From positions 1 through 59,224 of the forward strand of contig CAKTRJ010000012.1 of the NCBI GenBank assembly GCA_934597345.1: a DNA stretch of 59,224 nucleotides, given 5' to 3'. The translations under genes were made by a program, and so were the position numbers. This stretch comes from an uncultured Oscillospiraceae bacterium. Lineage in GTDB: Bacteria > Bacillota > Clostridia > Oscillospirales > Oscillospiraceae. The notes below the pieces were generated by a model. That model ran no database searches. It was not told the DNA's origin and worked only from the letters and a program-made list of their open reading frames with translations. Of this stretch, positions 7,161 to 15,200 are shown in pieces (positions within the stretch are counted from its first letter, which is position 1; each line of letters opens with the position of its first letter).

Positions 7161-7826
7161 ATGCAAGCCATCAAAGCGTTTGTCAAAGACCATCCCCATA
7201 TGTGGTGGGGGCTGTTTCTGCCCATCTATCTGGCAGCGTTCTTTACCATCGAGCATTTCATCACGGATAACTACTGGGCCACGGAGCTGCCTCTTGACCG
7301 GCTGATCCCCTTCTGCCCGTACTTTATCGCGTTCTACATGAGCTGGAGCCCGCTGCTGGCGGTGCTGGGCATCTATCTGATCCTGAAGGACGCCGAGGGC
7401 TTCCGCCGGTATATCTGGATGCTGGCACTGTCGTTCTTCAGTGCCACGCTGTTCTGTATTCTGGTGCCCAACGGCCAGGATCTCCGCCCGGCGGATCTGG
7501 CGGTGACGGATATCTTCACTTGGGCGGTGCAGCTGACGTATACGCTGGATACCAACACCAACGTGTTCCCCAGCGTCCATGTACTGGGCGTGATCGCGGC
7601 GGTGACCTCCGTATGGGAGACGCCGGGCCTGCGGAAGAGCGGCTGGCGGTGGTTCGCGACGGTGTACGGACTGGTGATCATCGCCTCCACGCTGCTGGTG
7701 AAGCAGCATGCCATTCTGGACGTGGCGGCGGCTATTCCCTGGGGCCTGCTGTCCTATCTGATCATTTACCGTGTCGTTGGCCGACGGCGGGATATGCTGC
7801 CGCAGGCCAGCCCGCAGGGAGAGTAA
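7161..7826 (+). CDS. PAP2-superfamily membrane phosphatase or phosphotransferase
   Basis: Six hydrophobic segments are spread over the 221 residues. The second PAP2 motif appears as FPSVHV near residue 140 and the third as KQHAILDVAAAI near residue 185. The first motif is not clear, with only RPAD before the Ser-x-His block. This pattern fits the PAP2-like group that includes inositol-phosphorylceramide synthase-like proteins, acting on lipid phosphates in the cytoplasmic membrane. The substrate cannot be told. The ATG at 7161 has a GGAG-type ribosome site. A Crp/Fnr regulator follows after 27 bases and shares the CRP-like operator at 7117-7138. Confidence 0.8.
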   Translation: MQAIKAFVKDHPHMWWGLFLPIYLAAFFTIEHFITDNYWATELPLDRLIPFCPYFIAFYMSWSPLLAVLGIYLILKDAEGFRRYIWMLALSFFSATLFCILVPNGQDLRPADLAVTDIFTWAVQLTYTLDTNTNVFPSVHVLGVIAAVTSVWETPGLRKSGWRWFATVYGLVIIASTLLVKQHAILDVAAAIPWGLLSYLIIYRVVGRRRDMLPQASPQGE

Positions 7827-7853
7827 AACACAAGAGAGAAAGAGAGAAAAACT

Positions 7854-8492
7854 ATGGTAAGATCACCGTTATTGGAGGGCATCAGTCCGGAGGACTGCCG
7901 GACCATGCGGGACTGTCTGGGCGTCTATGAGCAGAGCTTCCGGCCGGAGGATGTGATCTATGACTTCGGCGACGGGCGGGATATGCTGGGCATCCTCACC
8001 GAGGGCAGCGCCGTGGTGGAGCGGATCGACCGGGAGGGCGGCCGCACCATTCTGGAGCATCTGGAGCCGGGCGGCGTGTTCGGCGAGCGGATGATGTTCA
8101 AGGCCGCCGGAGACGACAGCGTGGTGGTGCGGGGCGTCTGGCCCTGCCGCGTCAGCTTTCTGCGCTCGGAGGCGGTCATGCGGCGGTGTGAGCATGCCTG
8201 CGCCTGTCACAGCCGCATGGTGGAGAACCTGTTCCGTCTGGTGACGGAGAAGGCCACCTCTCTCTCCGAGCGGGTGGAGGTGCTCAGCCGCCGCTCCATC
8301 CGGGAGAAGCTGATGCGCTACTTTGAATTGCAGGCCGCCAAGCGGCGGGGCCGCTCGTTCCTGCTGCCGTTCTCCCTCAGCGCGCTGGCGGACTATATCT
8401 CCGCCGACCGCAGCGCCATGATGCGGGAGCTGAAAAAGATGCGGGAGGAAATGCTGGTGACCATCAGCGGCCGCCAGGTAACGCTGCCATAA
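7854..8492 (+). CDS. Crp/Fnr family transcription regulator
   Basis: Residues about 15-110 form a cyclic-nucleotide-binding-type beta barrel (GGRTILEHLEPGGVFGERMM is the characteristic turn). A long dimerisation helix follows at about 115-145, and the C-terminal winged helix includes LSALADYISADRSAMMRELK, matching the Crp recognition region. No Fnr-type N-terminal cysteine cluster is seen, so oxygen sensing by an iron-sulfur cluster is unlikely; the effector is unknown. The length of 212 aa is normal. The ribosome site is weak. The perfect TGTGA-N6-TCACA palindrome at 7117-7138 suggests that it regulates its own operon. Confidence 0.9.
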   Translation: MVRSPLLEGISPEDCRTMRDCLGVYEQSFRPEDVIYDFGDGRDMLGILTEGSAVVERIDREGGRTILEHLEPGGVFGERMMFKAAGDDSVVVRGVWPCRVSFLRSEAVMRRCEHACACHSRMVENLFRLVTEKATSLSERVEVLSRRSIREKLMRYFELQAAKRRGRSFLLPFSLSALADYISADRSAMMRELKKMREEMLVTISGRQVTLP

Positions 8493-8500
8493 AGCACAGA

Positions 8501-8536
8501 CACCCGCCCGGAGTAAAACTCCGGACGGGTGATTTT
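8501..8536 (+). terminator. Rho-independent terminator of the crp-like operon
   Basis: CACCCGCCCGGAGT and ACTCCGGACGGGTG pair with one bulge around AAA, and ATTTTC follows. Confidence 0.75.
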
Positions 8537-8652
8537 CATATATACCAATTAACAATAGGACAAACCATTCCGCCCCGCGGATGGCAATGTTTATGCATCC
8601 GCTGTCCGGCGAATTGCCCGTCAATCCTTGTCAAAAGTGTGCAAGATATACA

Positions 8653-8681
8653 TTGACGGAAGAATAAGTTCGTGATAAAAT
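8653..8681 (+). promoter_or_regulatory. nfnAB promoter
   Basis: TTGACG (8653-8658), 17 bases, TAAAAT (8676-8681), leaving a leader of about 63 bases to the ATG. Apart from this promoter and the preceding terminator I see nothing in the interval 8493-8750. Confidence 0.75.
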
Positions 8682-8750
8682 AAACAAAGTTACCGGCACC
8701 GCCTGCGGAAAGGGCGCAGGTCAGGAAATAACAGAAATGAGGGAGTAAGT

Positions 8751-9593
8751 ATGTATCGCATCGTGAAAAAGGAAGCGCTGAAACCCACTGTGATCCTCTA
8801 TGAGATCGAGGCACCCATGGTGGCCAAGAAGGCGCAGCCCGGCCAGTTCATCATTCTGCGCGTGGATGAGAATGGTGAGCGTATCCCCATTACGATCCAT
8901 GACTATGACCGCGAGAAGGGCACCGTTACCATCATCGTTCAGACGGTGGGCGCCACTACCGAGAAGCTGAGCCACAAGCAGCAGGGCGACTGCCTGCACG
9001 ATTTCGTCGGCCCGCTGGGCCGTCCCACCGAGACCGAGGGCAAGAAGAAGGTCTGCGTGGTGGGCGGCGGCGTCGGCTGCGCCATCGCGTATCCCGTGCT
9101 GAAGAAGTTCCATGACTGCGGCGCTGAGGTCCACGCTGTGGTGGGCTTCAAGAACAAGGACGTGGTCATTCTGGAGGATAAATTCAAGGCTGTCTCCAGC
9201 GTGCTGAAGGTCTGTACCGACGACGGCTCCTATGGCCAGAAGGGTCTGGTCACCGAGGCGCTGAAGGAGCTGCTGGACGCAGGCAACGTCTATGACGAGA
9301 TCTTTGCCATCGGCCCCATGATCATGATGAAATTCGTCTCCAAGACCACCGAGCCTTACGGCGTGCCCACCACCGTCTCCATGAGCCCTATCATGATCGA
9401 CGGCACCGGCATGTGCGGCGGCTGCCGCCTGACCGTGGGCGGCGAGACCAAGTTCGCCTGCGTGGACGGCCCCGACTTCGACGGCCATCAGGTAGACTGG
9501 GATCTGGCTGTCAAGCGTAATCAGATGTATCACGATTTCGAGGTGCGCAAGCACGAGGAAGTCTGCAATCTGTACAAGCAGGAGGTAAAGTGA
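8751..9593 (+). CDS. nfnA: NfnA-type FAD/[2Fe-2S] subunit of NADH-dependent ferredoxin:NADP+ oxidoreductase
   Basis: The protein has an N-terminal ferredoxin-reductase-like FAD domain (residues about 1-95), an NAD-binding domain beginning VCVVGGGVGCAIAYPVLKKF near residue 100, and a C-terminal [2Fe-2S] site with cysteines in GMCGGCRLTVGG and KFACVDGP near residues 223-240. The tail PDFDGHQVDWD is typical of the family. With the following gene it forms NfnAB, a cytoplasmic electron-bifurcating transhydrogenase linking NADH, NADPH and ferredoxin. The same fold occurs in glutamate synthase-associated and sulfide dehydrogenase subunits, but no gltB-type large subunit is nearby. AGGGAG precedes the ATG. 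Confidence 0.88.
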   Translation: MYRIVKKEALKPTVILYEIEAPMVAKKAQPGQFIILRVDENGERIPITIHDYDREKGTVTIIVQTVGATTEKLSHKQQGDCLHDFVGPLGRPTETEGKKKVCVVGGGVGCAIAYPVLKKFHDCGAEVHAVVGFKNKDVVILEDKFKAVSSVLKVCTDDGSYGQKGLVTEALKELLDAGNVYDEIFAIGPMIMMKFVSKTTEPYGVPTTVSMSPIMIDGTGMCGGCRLTVGGETKFACVDGPDFDGHQVDWDLAVKRNQMYHDFEVRKHEEVCNLYKQEVK

Positions 9594-9595
9594 TC

Positions 9596-10987
9596 ATGGC
9601 GAATATGAGCTTGAAGAAGAACGAGATGCCCTCTCAGGACCCCAATGTCCGCAATAAAAACTTCCTCGAGGTAGCGCTGGGCTACACCGAGGAGCAGGCG
9701 CTGGACGAAGCCGCCCGCTGCCTCAACTGCAAGAACCATCTCTGCGTGGACGGCTGTCCCGTCAACGTGCGCATCCCTGAGTTCATCCAGAAGATCGTGG
9801 AGAAGGACTATGAGGGCGCTTATCAGGTGATCCATCAGACCAGCTCCCTGCCCGCCGTGTGCGGCCGCGTCTGCCCTCAGGAGACCCAGTGCGAGATGCA
9901 CTGCGTCCGCGGCAAGAAGGGCGACCCCGTGGGTATCGGCCGTCTGGAGCGCTTCGTGGCCGACTGGCACAACGCCCACAGCACCGAGGCTGCCGCCAAG
10001 CCCGAGTCCAACGGCCACAAGGTAGCCATCGTGGGTTCCGGCCCTGCCGGCCTGACCTGCGCCGGTGATCTGGCCAAGAAGGGCTATGAGGTCACCGTGT
10101 TCGAGGCACTGCATCTGGCCGGCGGCGTGCTGGTGTATGGTATTCCCGAGTTCCGTCTGCCCAAGGCCATCGTCCAGAAGGAAGTGGACGGCCTGAAGGC
10201 CATGGGCGTCAAGGTAGAGACCAACACCGTGGTGGGCCGCACCATCACCATCGACGAGCTGATGGAGGAGAACGGCTTCGAGGCCGTGTTCATCGGCTCC
10301 GGCGCGGGCCTTCCCATGTTCATGCACATCCCCGGCGAGAACCTGAAGGGCGTTTATTCCGCCAACGAGTTCCTGACCCGTATCAACCTGATGAAGGCCT
10401 ATCGCGAGGACAGCGATACCCCCATCATGGATCTGAAGGGCAAGAAAGTCGCCGTTGTCGGCGGCGGCAACGTGGCCATGGACGCCGCCCGCTGCTCCAA
10501 GCGTCTGGGCGCTGAGGTGTGGGTGGTCTACCGCCGCGGCATGGAGGAGCTGCCTGCCCGTCACGAGGAAGTGGAGCACGCCATCGAGGAAGGCATCATC
10601 TTCAAGACCCTGAACAACCCCATCCAGATCAATGGCGACGAGCAGGACTGCGTCAAGTCCATGACCTGCATCGAGATGGAGCTGGGCGAGCCTGACGCTT
10701 CCGGCCGCCGCCGTCCTATCGAGAAGAAGGGCAGCGAGTTCGACCTGCCTGTGGACGCCGTCATCATGTCTCTGGGTACCAACCCCAACCCGCTGATCAA
10801 GAGCACCACCAAGGGTCTCGAGGTCAACAAGAAGGGTGGCATCATCGTCAACGAGGACGGCCTGACCTCCCGCGAGGCGGTCTATGCCGGCGGCGACGCC
10901 GTCACCGGCGCGGCCACCGTCATCCTGGCCATGGGCGCCGGCAAGCTGGGCGCCAAGTCCATCGACGAGTACCTCAGCAATAAGTAA
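9596..10987 (+). CDS. nfnB: NfnB-type NADPH-binding FAD/[4Fe-4S] subunit
   Basis: It is homologous to the glutamate synthase small subunit. Residues about 35-110 hold the two-[4Fe-4S] domain (ARCLNCKNHLCVDGCPV and CGRVCPQETQCEMHC), then the first dinucleotide fold (VAIVGSGPAGLTCAGDLAKK) and a second one (VAVVGGGNVAMDAARCSKRLG) near residue 285. The end AVTGAATVILAMGAGKLGAK is the family FAD-closing motif. The start is taken as ATG 9596, ten bases after AGGAGG; a GTG at 9590 is only four bases away. It follows nfnA without a gap, and the terminator at 11001 ends the operon. Confidence 0.9.
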   Translation: MANMSLKKNEMPSQDPNVRNKNFLEVALGYTEEQALDEAARCLNCKNHLCVDGCPVNVRIPEFIQKIVEKDYEGAYQVIHQTSSLPAVCGRVCPQETQCEMHCVRGKKGDPVGIGRLERFVADWHNAHSTEAAAKPESNGHKVAIVGSGPAGLTCAGDLAKKGYEVTVFEALHLAGGVLVYGIPEFRLPKAIVQKEVDGLKAMGVKVETNTVVGRTITIDELMEENGFEAVFIGSGAGLPMFMHIPGENLKGVYSANEFLTRINLMKAYREDSDTPIMDLKGKKVAVVGGGNVAMDAARCSKRLGAEVWVVYRRGMEELPARHEEVEHAIEEGIIFKTLNNPIQINGDEQDCVKSMTCIEMELGEPDASGRRRPIEKKGSEFDLPVDAVIMSLGTNPNPLIKSTTKGLEVNKKGGIIVNEDGLTSREAVYAGGDAVTGAATVILAMGAGKLGAKSIDEYLSNK

Positions 10988-11000
10988 GATCATAGTACAC

Positions 11001-11038
11001 AAAAGGAAACACCCGTCGTCAGACGGGTGTTTCCTTTT
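11001..11038 (+). terminator. Rho-independent terminator of nfnAB
   Basis: AAAAGGAAACACCCGTC pairs perfectly with GACGGGTGTTTCCTTTT around GTCA. Confidence 0.92.
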
Positions 11039-11126
11039 AATAGAGAAAAGTGCGGGAAATGCCGCATCAACGGCAATTTTGCCAAAAAATCAGCAAGGAA
11101 AAAAGAAGATATATGTCGAAAGAACG

Positions 11127-11155
11127 TTGACAGAAGCAGGAATACTTTCTATAAT
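11127..11155 (+). promoter_or_regulatory. Full-consensus promoter of the pilus operon
   Basis: TTGACA (11127-11132), exactly 17 bases, TATAAT (11150-11155). The roughly 57-base leader contains an imperfect hairpin (GGACAG/CTGTCC). All seven genes up to 21061 follow on the same strand with tight spacing and no internal T-tract terminator. Confidence 0.88.
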
Positions 11156-11218
11156 AAGGGCGAAAAGCGGATGTGTCCGGACAGGTGCCGGACGCGTCCT
11201 GTCCAAGGAGAGGATCGT

Positions 11219-11674
11219 ATGACAGACCGGGAGCTGCAAAAGTTAAAACGAGTCGAGCTGCTGCAGCTGCTGGTGGAGCAGAGCCGGGAGCTGGACGCGC
11301 TGCGCAGGGAGCTGGAGGAGACGAAGAAGCAGTTGGCGGACCGGGAGCTGCATATGCAGGAGGCCGGTTCTATCGCTGAGGCGTCCATGCAGCTCAACGG
11401 CGTGTTCGAGGCGGCCCAGCGGGCGGCGGACCAGTATCTGGAAAGCATCCGCTACCAGTCTGAGCATGTGGAGGAAAAGTGCGCCGCTCTGGAGGCGGCC
11501 ACCCGCCTGCGCTGCGAGCAGATGGTCAAGGAGGCCGAGGCCACGGTTCAGCAGGCACAGAAGGATTCCGACGAGTGCTGGCGCGATGTAAAGGGCAAGC
11601 TGGAGGGCTTCCTTCAGCAGCAAACGGCTTTGCAGGGCCTGCTGTCCCGAAAGCCGGGTGAGGAAACGGAATGA
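11219..11674 (+). CDS. Coiled-coil protein at the head of the pilus operon, 151 aa
   Basis: The protein is almost entirely helical. Residues about 5-50 and 80-135 have heptad patterns (LQKLKRVELLQLLVEQSREL) rich in Glu, Gln and Arg, so it should form coiled coils. No signal peptide or membrane helix is present, so it is cytoplasmic. It has a DivIVA-like general look but no diagnostic motif, and I do not assign a family. The ATG at 11219 has AAGGAGAGG upstream; longer in-frame starts would overlap the promoter. Its stop overlaps the signal peptidase start (ATGA), implying translational coupling and a role in organising or localising pilus secretion (inference). Confidence 0.75.
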   Translation: MTDRELQKLKRVELLQLLVEQSRELDALRRELEETKKQLADRELHMQEAGSIAEASMQLNGVFEAAQRAADQYLESIRYQSEHVEEKCAALEAATRLRCEQMVKEAEATVQQAQKDSDECWRDVKGKLEGFLQQQTALQGLLSRKPGEETE

Positions 11675-12249
11675 AGCAGATCGAATCGCTGCCGACCACG
11701 CAGCAGCTGGAGGCGGAGCTGGCGCGGGTGCAGTATCATCACCGTTACAACAGCGTTCTGCGCAGCACCATCAGTATTCTGGTGGTTGTGGCGGCTGTGG
11801 CGGTGCTGGTGGCCACGCTGCTGCTTCCGGTTTTGCAGATCTACGGCAGCTCCATGACGCCCACGGTGGATGAGGGCGATATCGTGGTCTCGCTGAAACA
11901 GTCGGATCTCAAGCAGGGCGACATCGTGGCGTTTTATTACAACAATAAGATATTGGTGAAGCGGCTGATCGCCGGGCCCGGCAGCTGGGTCAATATTGAT
12001 GAGGATGGAAACATTTTCGTTGATGACCAATTGCTGGAAGAGCCGTACTTGACAGAGCACGCGCTGGGCGACTGCAACATCAAACTGCCCTATCAGGTGC
12101 CGGATGAACGGTATTTTGTGATGGGCGACCACCGGTCCACATCGGTGGACTCCCGCAACACGGCCATTGGCTGCGTGGCGGAGGAACAGATCGTGGGACG
12201 AATCGTGTTTCGCGTCTGGCCGCTTTCCCAGTTTGGATGGATCAACTGA
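11671..12249 (+). CDS. lepB: Signal peptidase I, pilus-locus type
   Basis: This membrane serine protease cleaves signal peptides. One membrane helix (about residues 32-54) precedes the catalytic Ser61 in YGSSMTPT. The general base is Lys97 in VKRLIAGPG, and the family box VMGDHRSTSVDSRNTAIG lies near residue 150. The length, 192 aa, is normal for the Gram-positive type. Signal peptidase homologues inside pilus loci often support pilus assembly. The start codon overlaps the previous stop, and the giant adhesin gene follows after 21 bases. Confidence 0.93.
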   Translation: MKQIESLPTTQQLEAELARVQYHHRYNSVLRSTISILVVVAAVAVLVATLLLPVLQIYGSSMTPTVDEGDIVVSLKQSDLKQGDIVAFYYNNKILVKRLIAGPGSWVNIDEDGNIFVDDQLLEEPYLTEHALGDCNIKLPYQVPDERYFVMGDHRSTSVDSRNTAIGCVAEEQIVGRIVFRVWPLSQFGWIN

Positions 12250-12270
12250 CAGAAAAGGGAGAATCAAACG

Positions 12271-15200
12271 ATGGAAGATCGTATTCCCCAGCAGGCGAAG
12301 GAACTGAATCATAAGCGCGCCCGACGGCGCACCTGGCACAAGGTGCTGGCGGCAGCGGCATGTGTGGTGGTGTTCTGTACCACCTACGCGCTGATCCTGC
12401 CCGCCATCACACTGGAACAGACCGCGTATTGCGGGTATGAGGAGCATACCCACAGTGAGGCATGCTATACCCGGACGCTGATCTGCGGGCAAGAGGAGGA
12501 CGCGCAGCCCCATCAGCACACGGATGCGTGCTATCAGACGGAGGATGTGCTGATCTGCCCGCTGCCGGAGGGTGGCCACGTCCACGACGAGACATGCTAT
12601 GATGAACAGGGAGAATTGGCCTGCCAGCAGGAGGAGGGCCATATCCATACCGCGGAATGCTACCAGGCGCGGCCGGCGCTGGTTTGCGGTATGGAGGAAA
12701 CCAGCGCCGCACACGTCCATACGGACGTGTGTTATGAGGAACTCCTGACCTGCGAGCTGCCGGAGCATGAGCACACGCTGCCCTGCTATTCCGACCATGA
12801 GGCGGATATCGAGACGGCGGACATCTGGGAGCGCAGCGTCTCCGCCGTGGAGCGGAGCGACACCTGGGCGGAGGACGTGATCGCCATCGCCCAGAGCCAG
12901 CTGAGCTGCCGGGAGAGCGACAAGAATTATATCGTGACGGAGACCGGCGCTCAGAAGGGCATCACCCGCTACGGCCAGTGGTACGGCGACGCTTACGGCG
13001 ACTGGTGCGCCATGTTCGTATCCTTCTGCCTGAACTACGGCGGCGTGCCGGAGAAGGCGATCCCCCATGAGTCCAGCTGCCCCCGCTGGCAGACGGCCCT
13101 GACGGAGCAGAAGCTGTTCCGTGACGCCGCGCAGCAGACGCCTCAGGCCGGAGATATCGTATTCTTCGATCTGGACGCCGACGGCGAGGCGGATCATGTG
13201 GGTCTGGTGGAGTCGCTGGAGGACGCCACGCGGCTGGTGGGCGAGGAAGAGGAAGCCTATCAGATCCTGCACACCATCGAGGGCAACAACGGCGACAGCG
13301 TGCAGCGCCATACCTATGACCTGCCGGACGATGAAACGGTGCTGGGCTATGTGCCGCTGGAGCTGGCGGAGCACAGCCTGTACCAGTGCGGCCTGCTGTC
13401 CCACCGGCATGGCGGGGACTGCACCGGCGCGGACGGCATGGTGACCTGCCAGAAGAAGGAGCATGTCCATGACGACAGCTGCCTGACGCCCCGTACCGGC
13501 GACCTGACCTATGAGGATGATCAGATCATCATGCATCTCCATGTGGAGGGTGAGAACGTTCTGCCGGAGGATACCCGCATGGAGGTCACCGCCGTGGACG
13601 CGGGCGACAAGGATTATCAGCCCTTTGCCGACTATACGGACAGCAAGAGCGTGGCTGACGATAGTCAGGAGGAAGAAGTGGCGGCATACGCTGCTGACAC
13701 CCGGAGTGCGGCGGATACGGCGCAGATGATCATCCACGGTGTGACGCTGCTCAGCGGCGGCCAGGTGCTGGACACCACCGGCTATACGCTGACGGCGGAG
13801 GTGGAGGTCAAGCCCGCTGTGATCGAGCCGATGCTGGCGGAGCTGGCCGCGGTGGAGGACGCCGCGCCGGAGGCGGAGTTGGGCGTGGTGTTCACCGTTC
13901 TGCGGCAGACCGACGAACAGCAGGTGGAAGCGGTGGACAGCGTGCTGATGCAGACGGAGGACGCCGTGCCTACGCTGATGGTGCCGGTGTCCAACGGCGT
14001 GGTGGCGCTGGAGGTCGGAACGCCCAACCCTCACTATACGGTGCAGTATTACGCGGATATCCCGCGGTTTGTCACCAGCGGAAATGAAAATTATTATACC
14101 TTGGACGTGATCGACACCAGCGGAAAGAATCTGCCCACGAATGGCACTAAGCTAACGACAAAGCAGCTGTATCTGGAAAAGACGAACGAGCTTACGCCTG
14201 ATGGGGAAAACAACGGACAGCGAACCAATTTGTACCGTGTCGCGACAGAGAACACGCTGACGAAAATGTACAGCAGCGGTTCGTATGAGTACGTCAAGGC
14301 GCCCAACCCCTCCTATGTCAACAAGCTGATCGACAATCCCAACTATACGCTGAAAGAGGTCTGGGTGCTGAAGGGCACGGATGAGACGAGCACGAACAAA
14401 GATGATTGGGATGTCTACGGCGCGGATATCCACTTTACCAACCGCAAGGAAGGCGTGGCTGACAAAGACAATGTGATATACATTGCCGATGGCGCTGTGA
14501 TCCGTCTGGTATATGACGTCAGTTCCGACGACTTTACTACCCCGGCCAACTTCTATGATTATGATATTACCAACGGTGAGAAGGTCGCGATAGGCGATGA
14601 AAGTCGTTATTGTACCGATGGTCGAGGAATCAACCAAAGCGGCAATTATAAAACAAGTGCCAATGGACAGCGAAACTGGAGCGGCACAACAGATGTGTTT
14701 GCTTTTGGCAACGCCAACTGCGGCACCGGCATGGCAAACTATAAATTTGACACGAATTACTACTTAAACAAATATAGTACGCCCGGCAATACATCTCAAT
14801 ATGGCTGTACCTTTGGCCTGGCAAAAGAATTTCGGGATGGAAAAATCGTCTACAATGATTGGCTTTGTGTCCCGAACCTGTTTAACGATGGTTCTGCGGA
14901 GGGCAAGCACAATTACGAGAACAGCAGCCTGACCTTCAGCCGGGTGGGTGATACCTACACGCTGTCCGCCGCGACGGTGAATGGCGCTGGCAGTATCAAC
15001 GGACTTCAGGACTTTTTCAACCCATCTCCGAGCCAAGACATTGTTTACGATGGCAGAACGTATACGTATACAGATACAAATGGAAAGCAGCAAACCGCAA
15101 ATCGGCCTGTGATCTTTACCAATAACTTCTGGCCTATGGATCAAGCGACCGGTGCGCAAGATCCAAAGTTTGGAAAGTATGGCGTAAAAACATTTTACTA

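Noticed and set aside
8751..10987. Glutamate synthase small subunit assignment
   Set aside because: The two genes together match the NfnA-NfnB layout and no large glutamate synthase subunit is nearby.
11614..14034. 806-residue minus-strand open frame opposite the pilus genes
   Set aside because: Antisense to signal peptidase and the adhesin, no ribosome site, and composition typical of a shadow frame. The same applies to the long frames opposite argS, the P-type ATPase, mfd and the thiolase.
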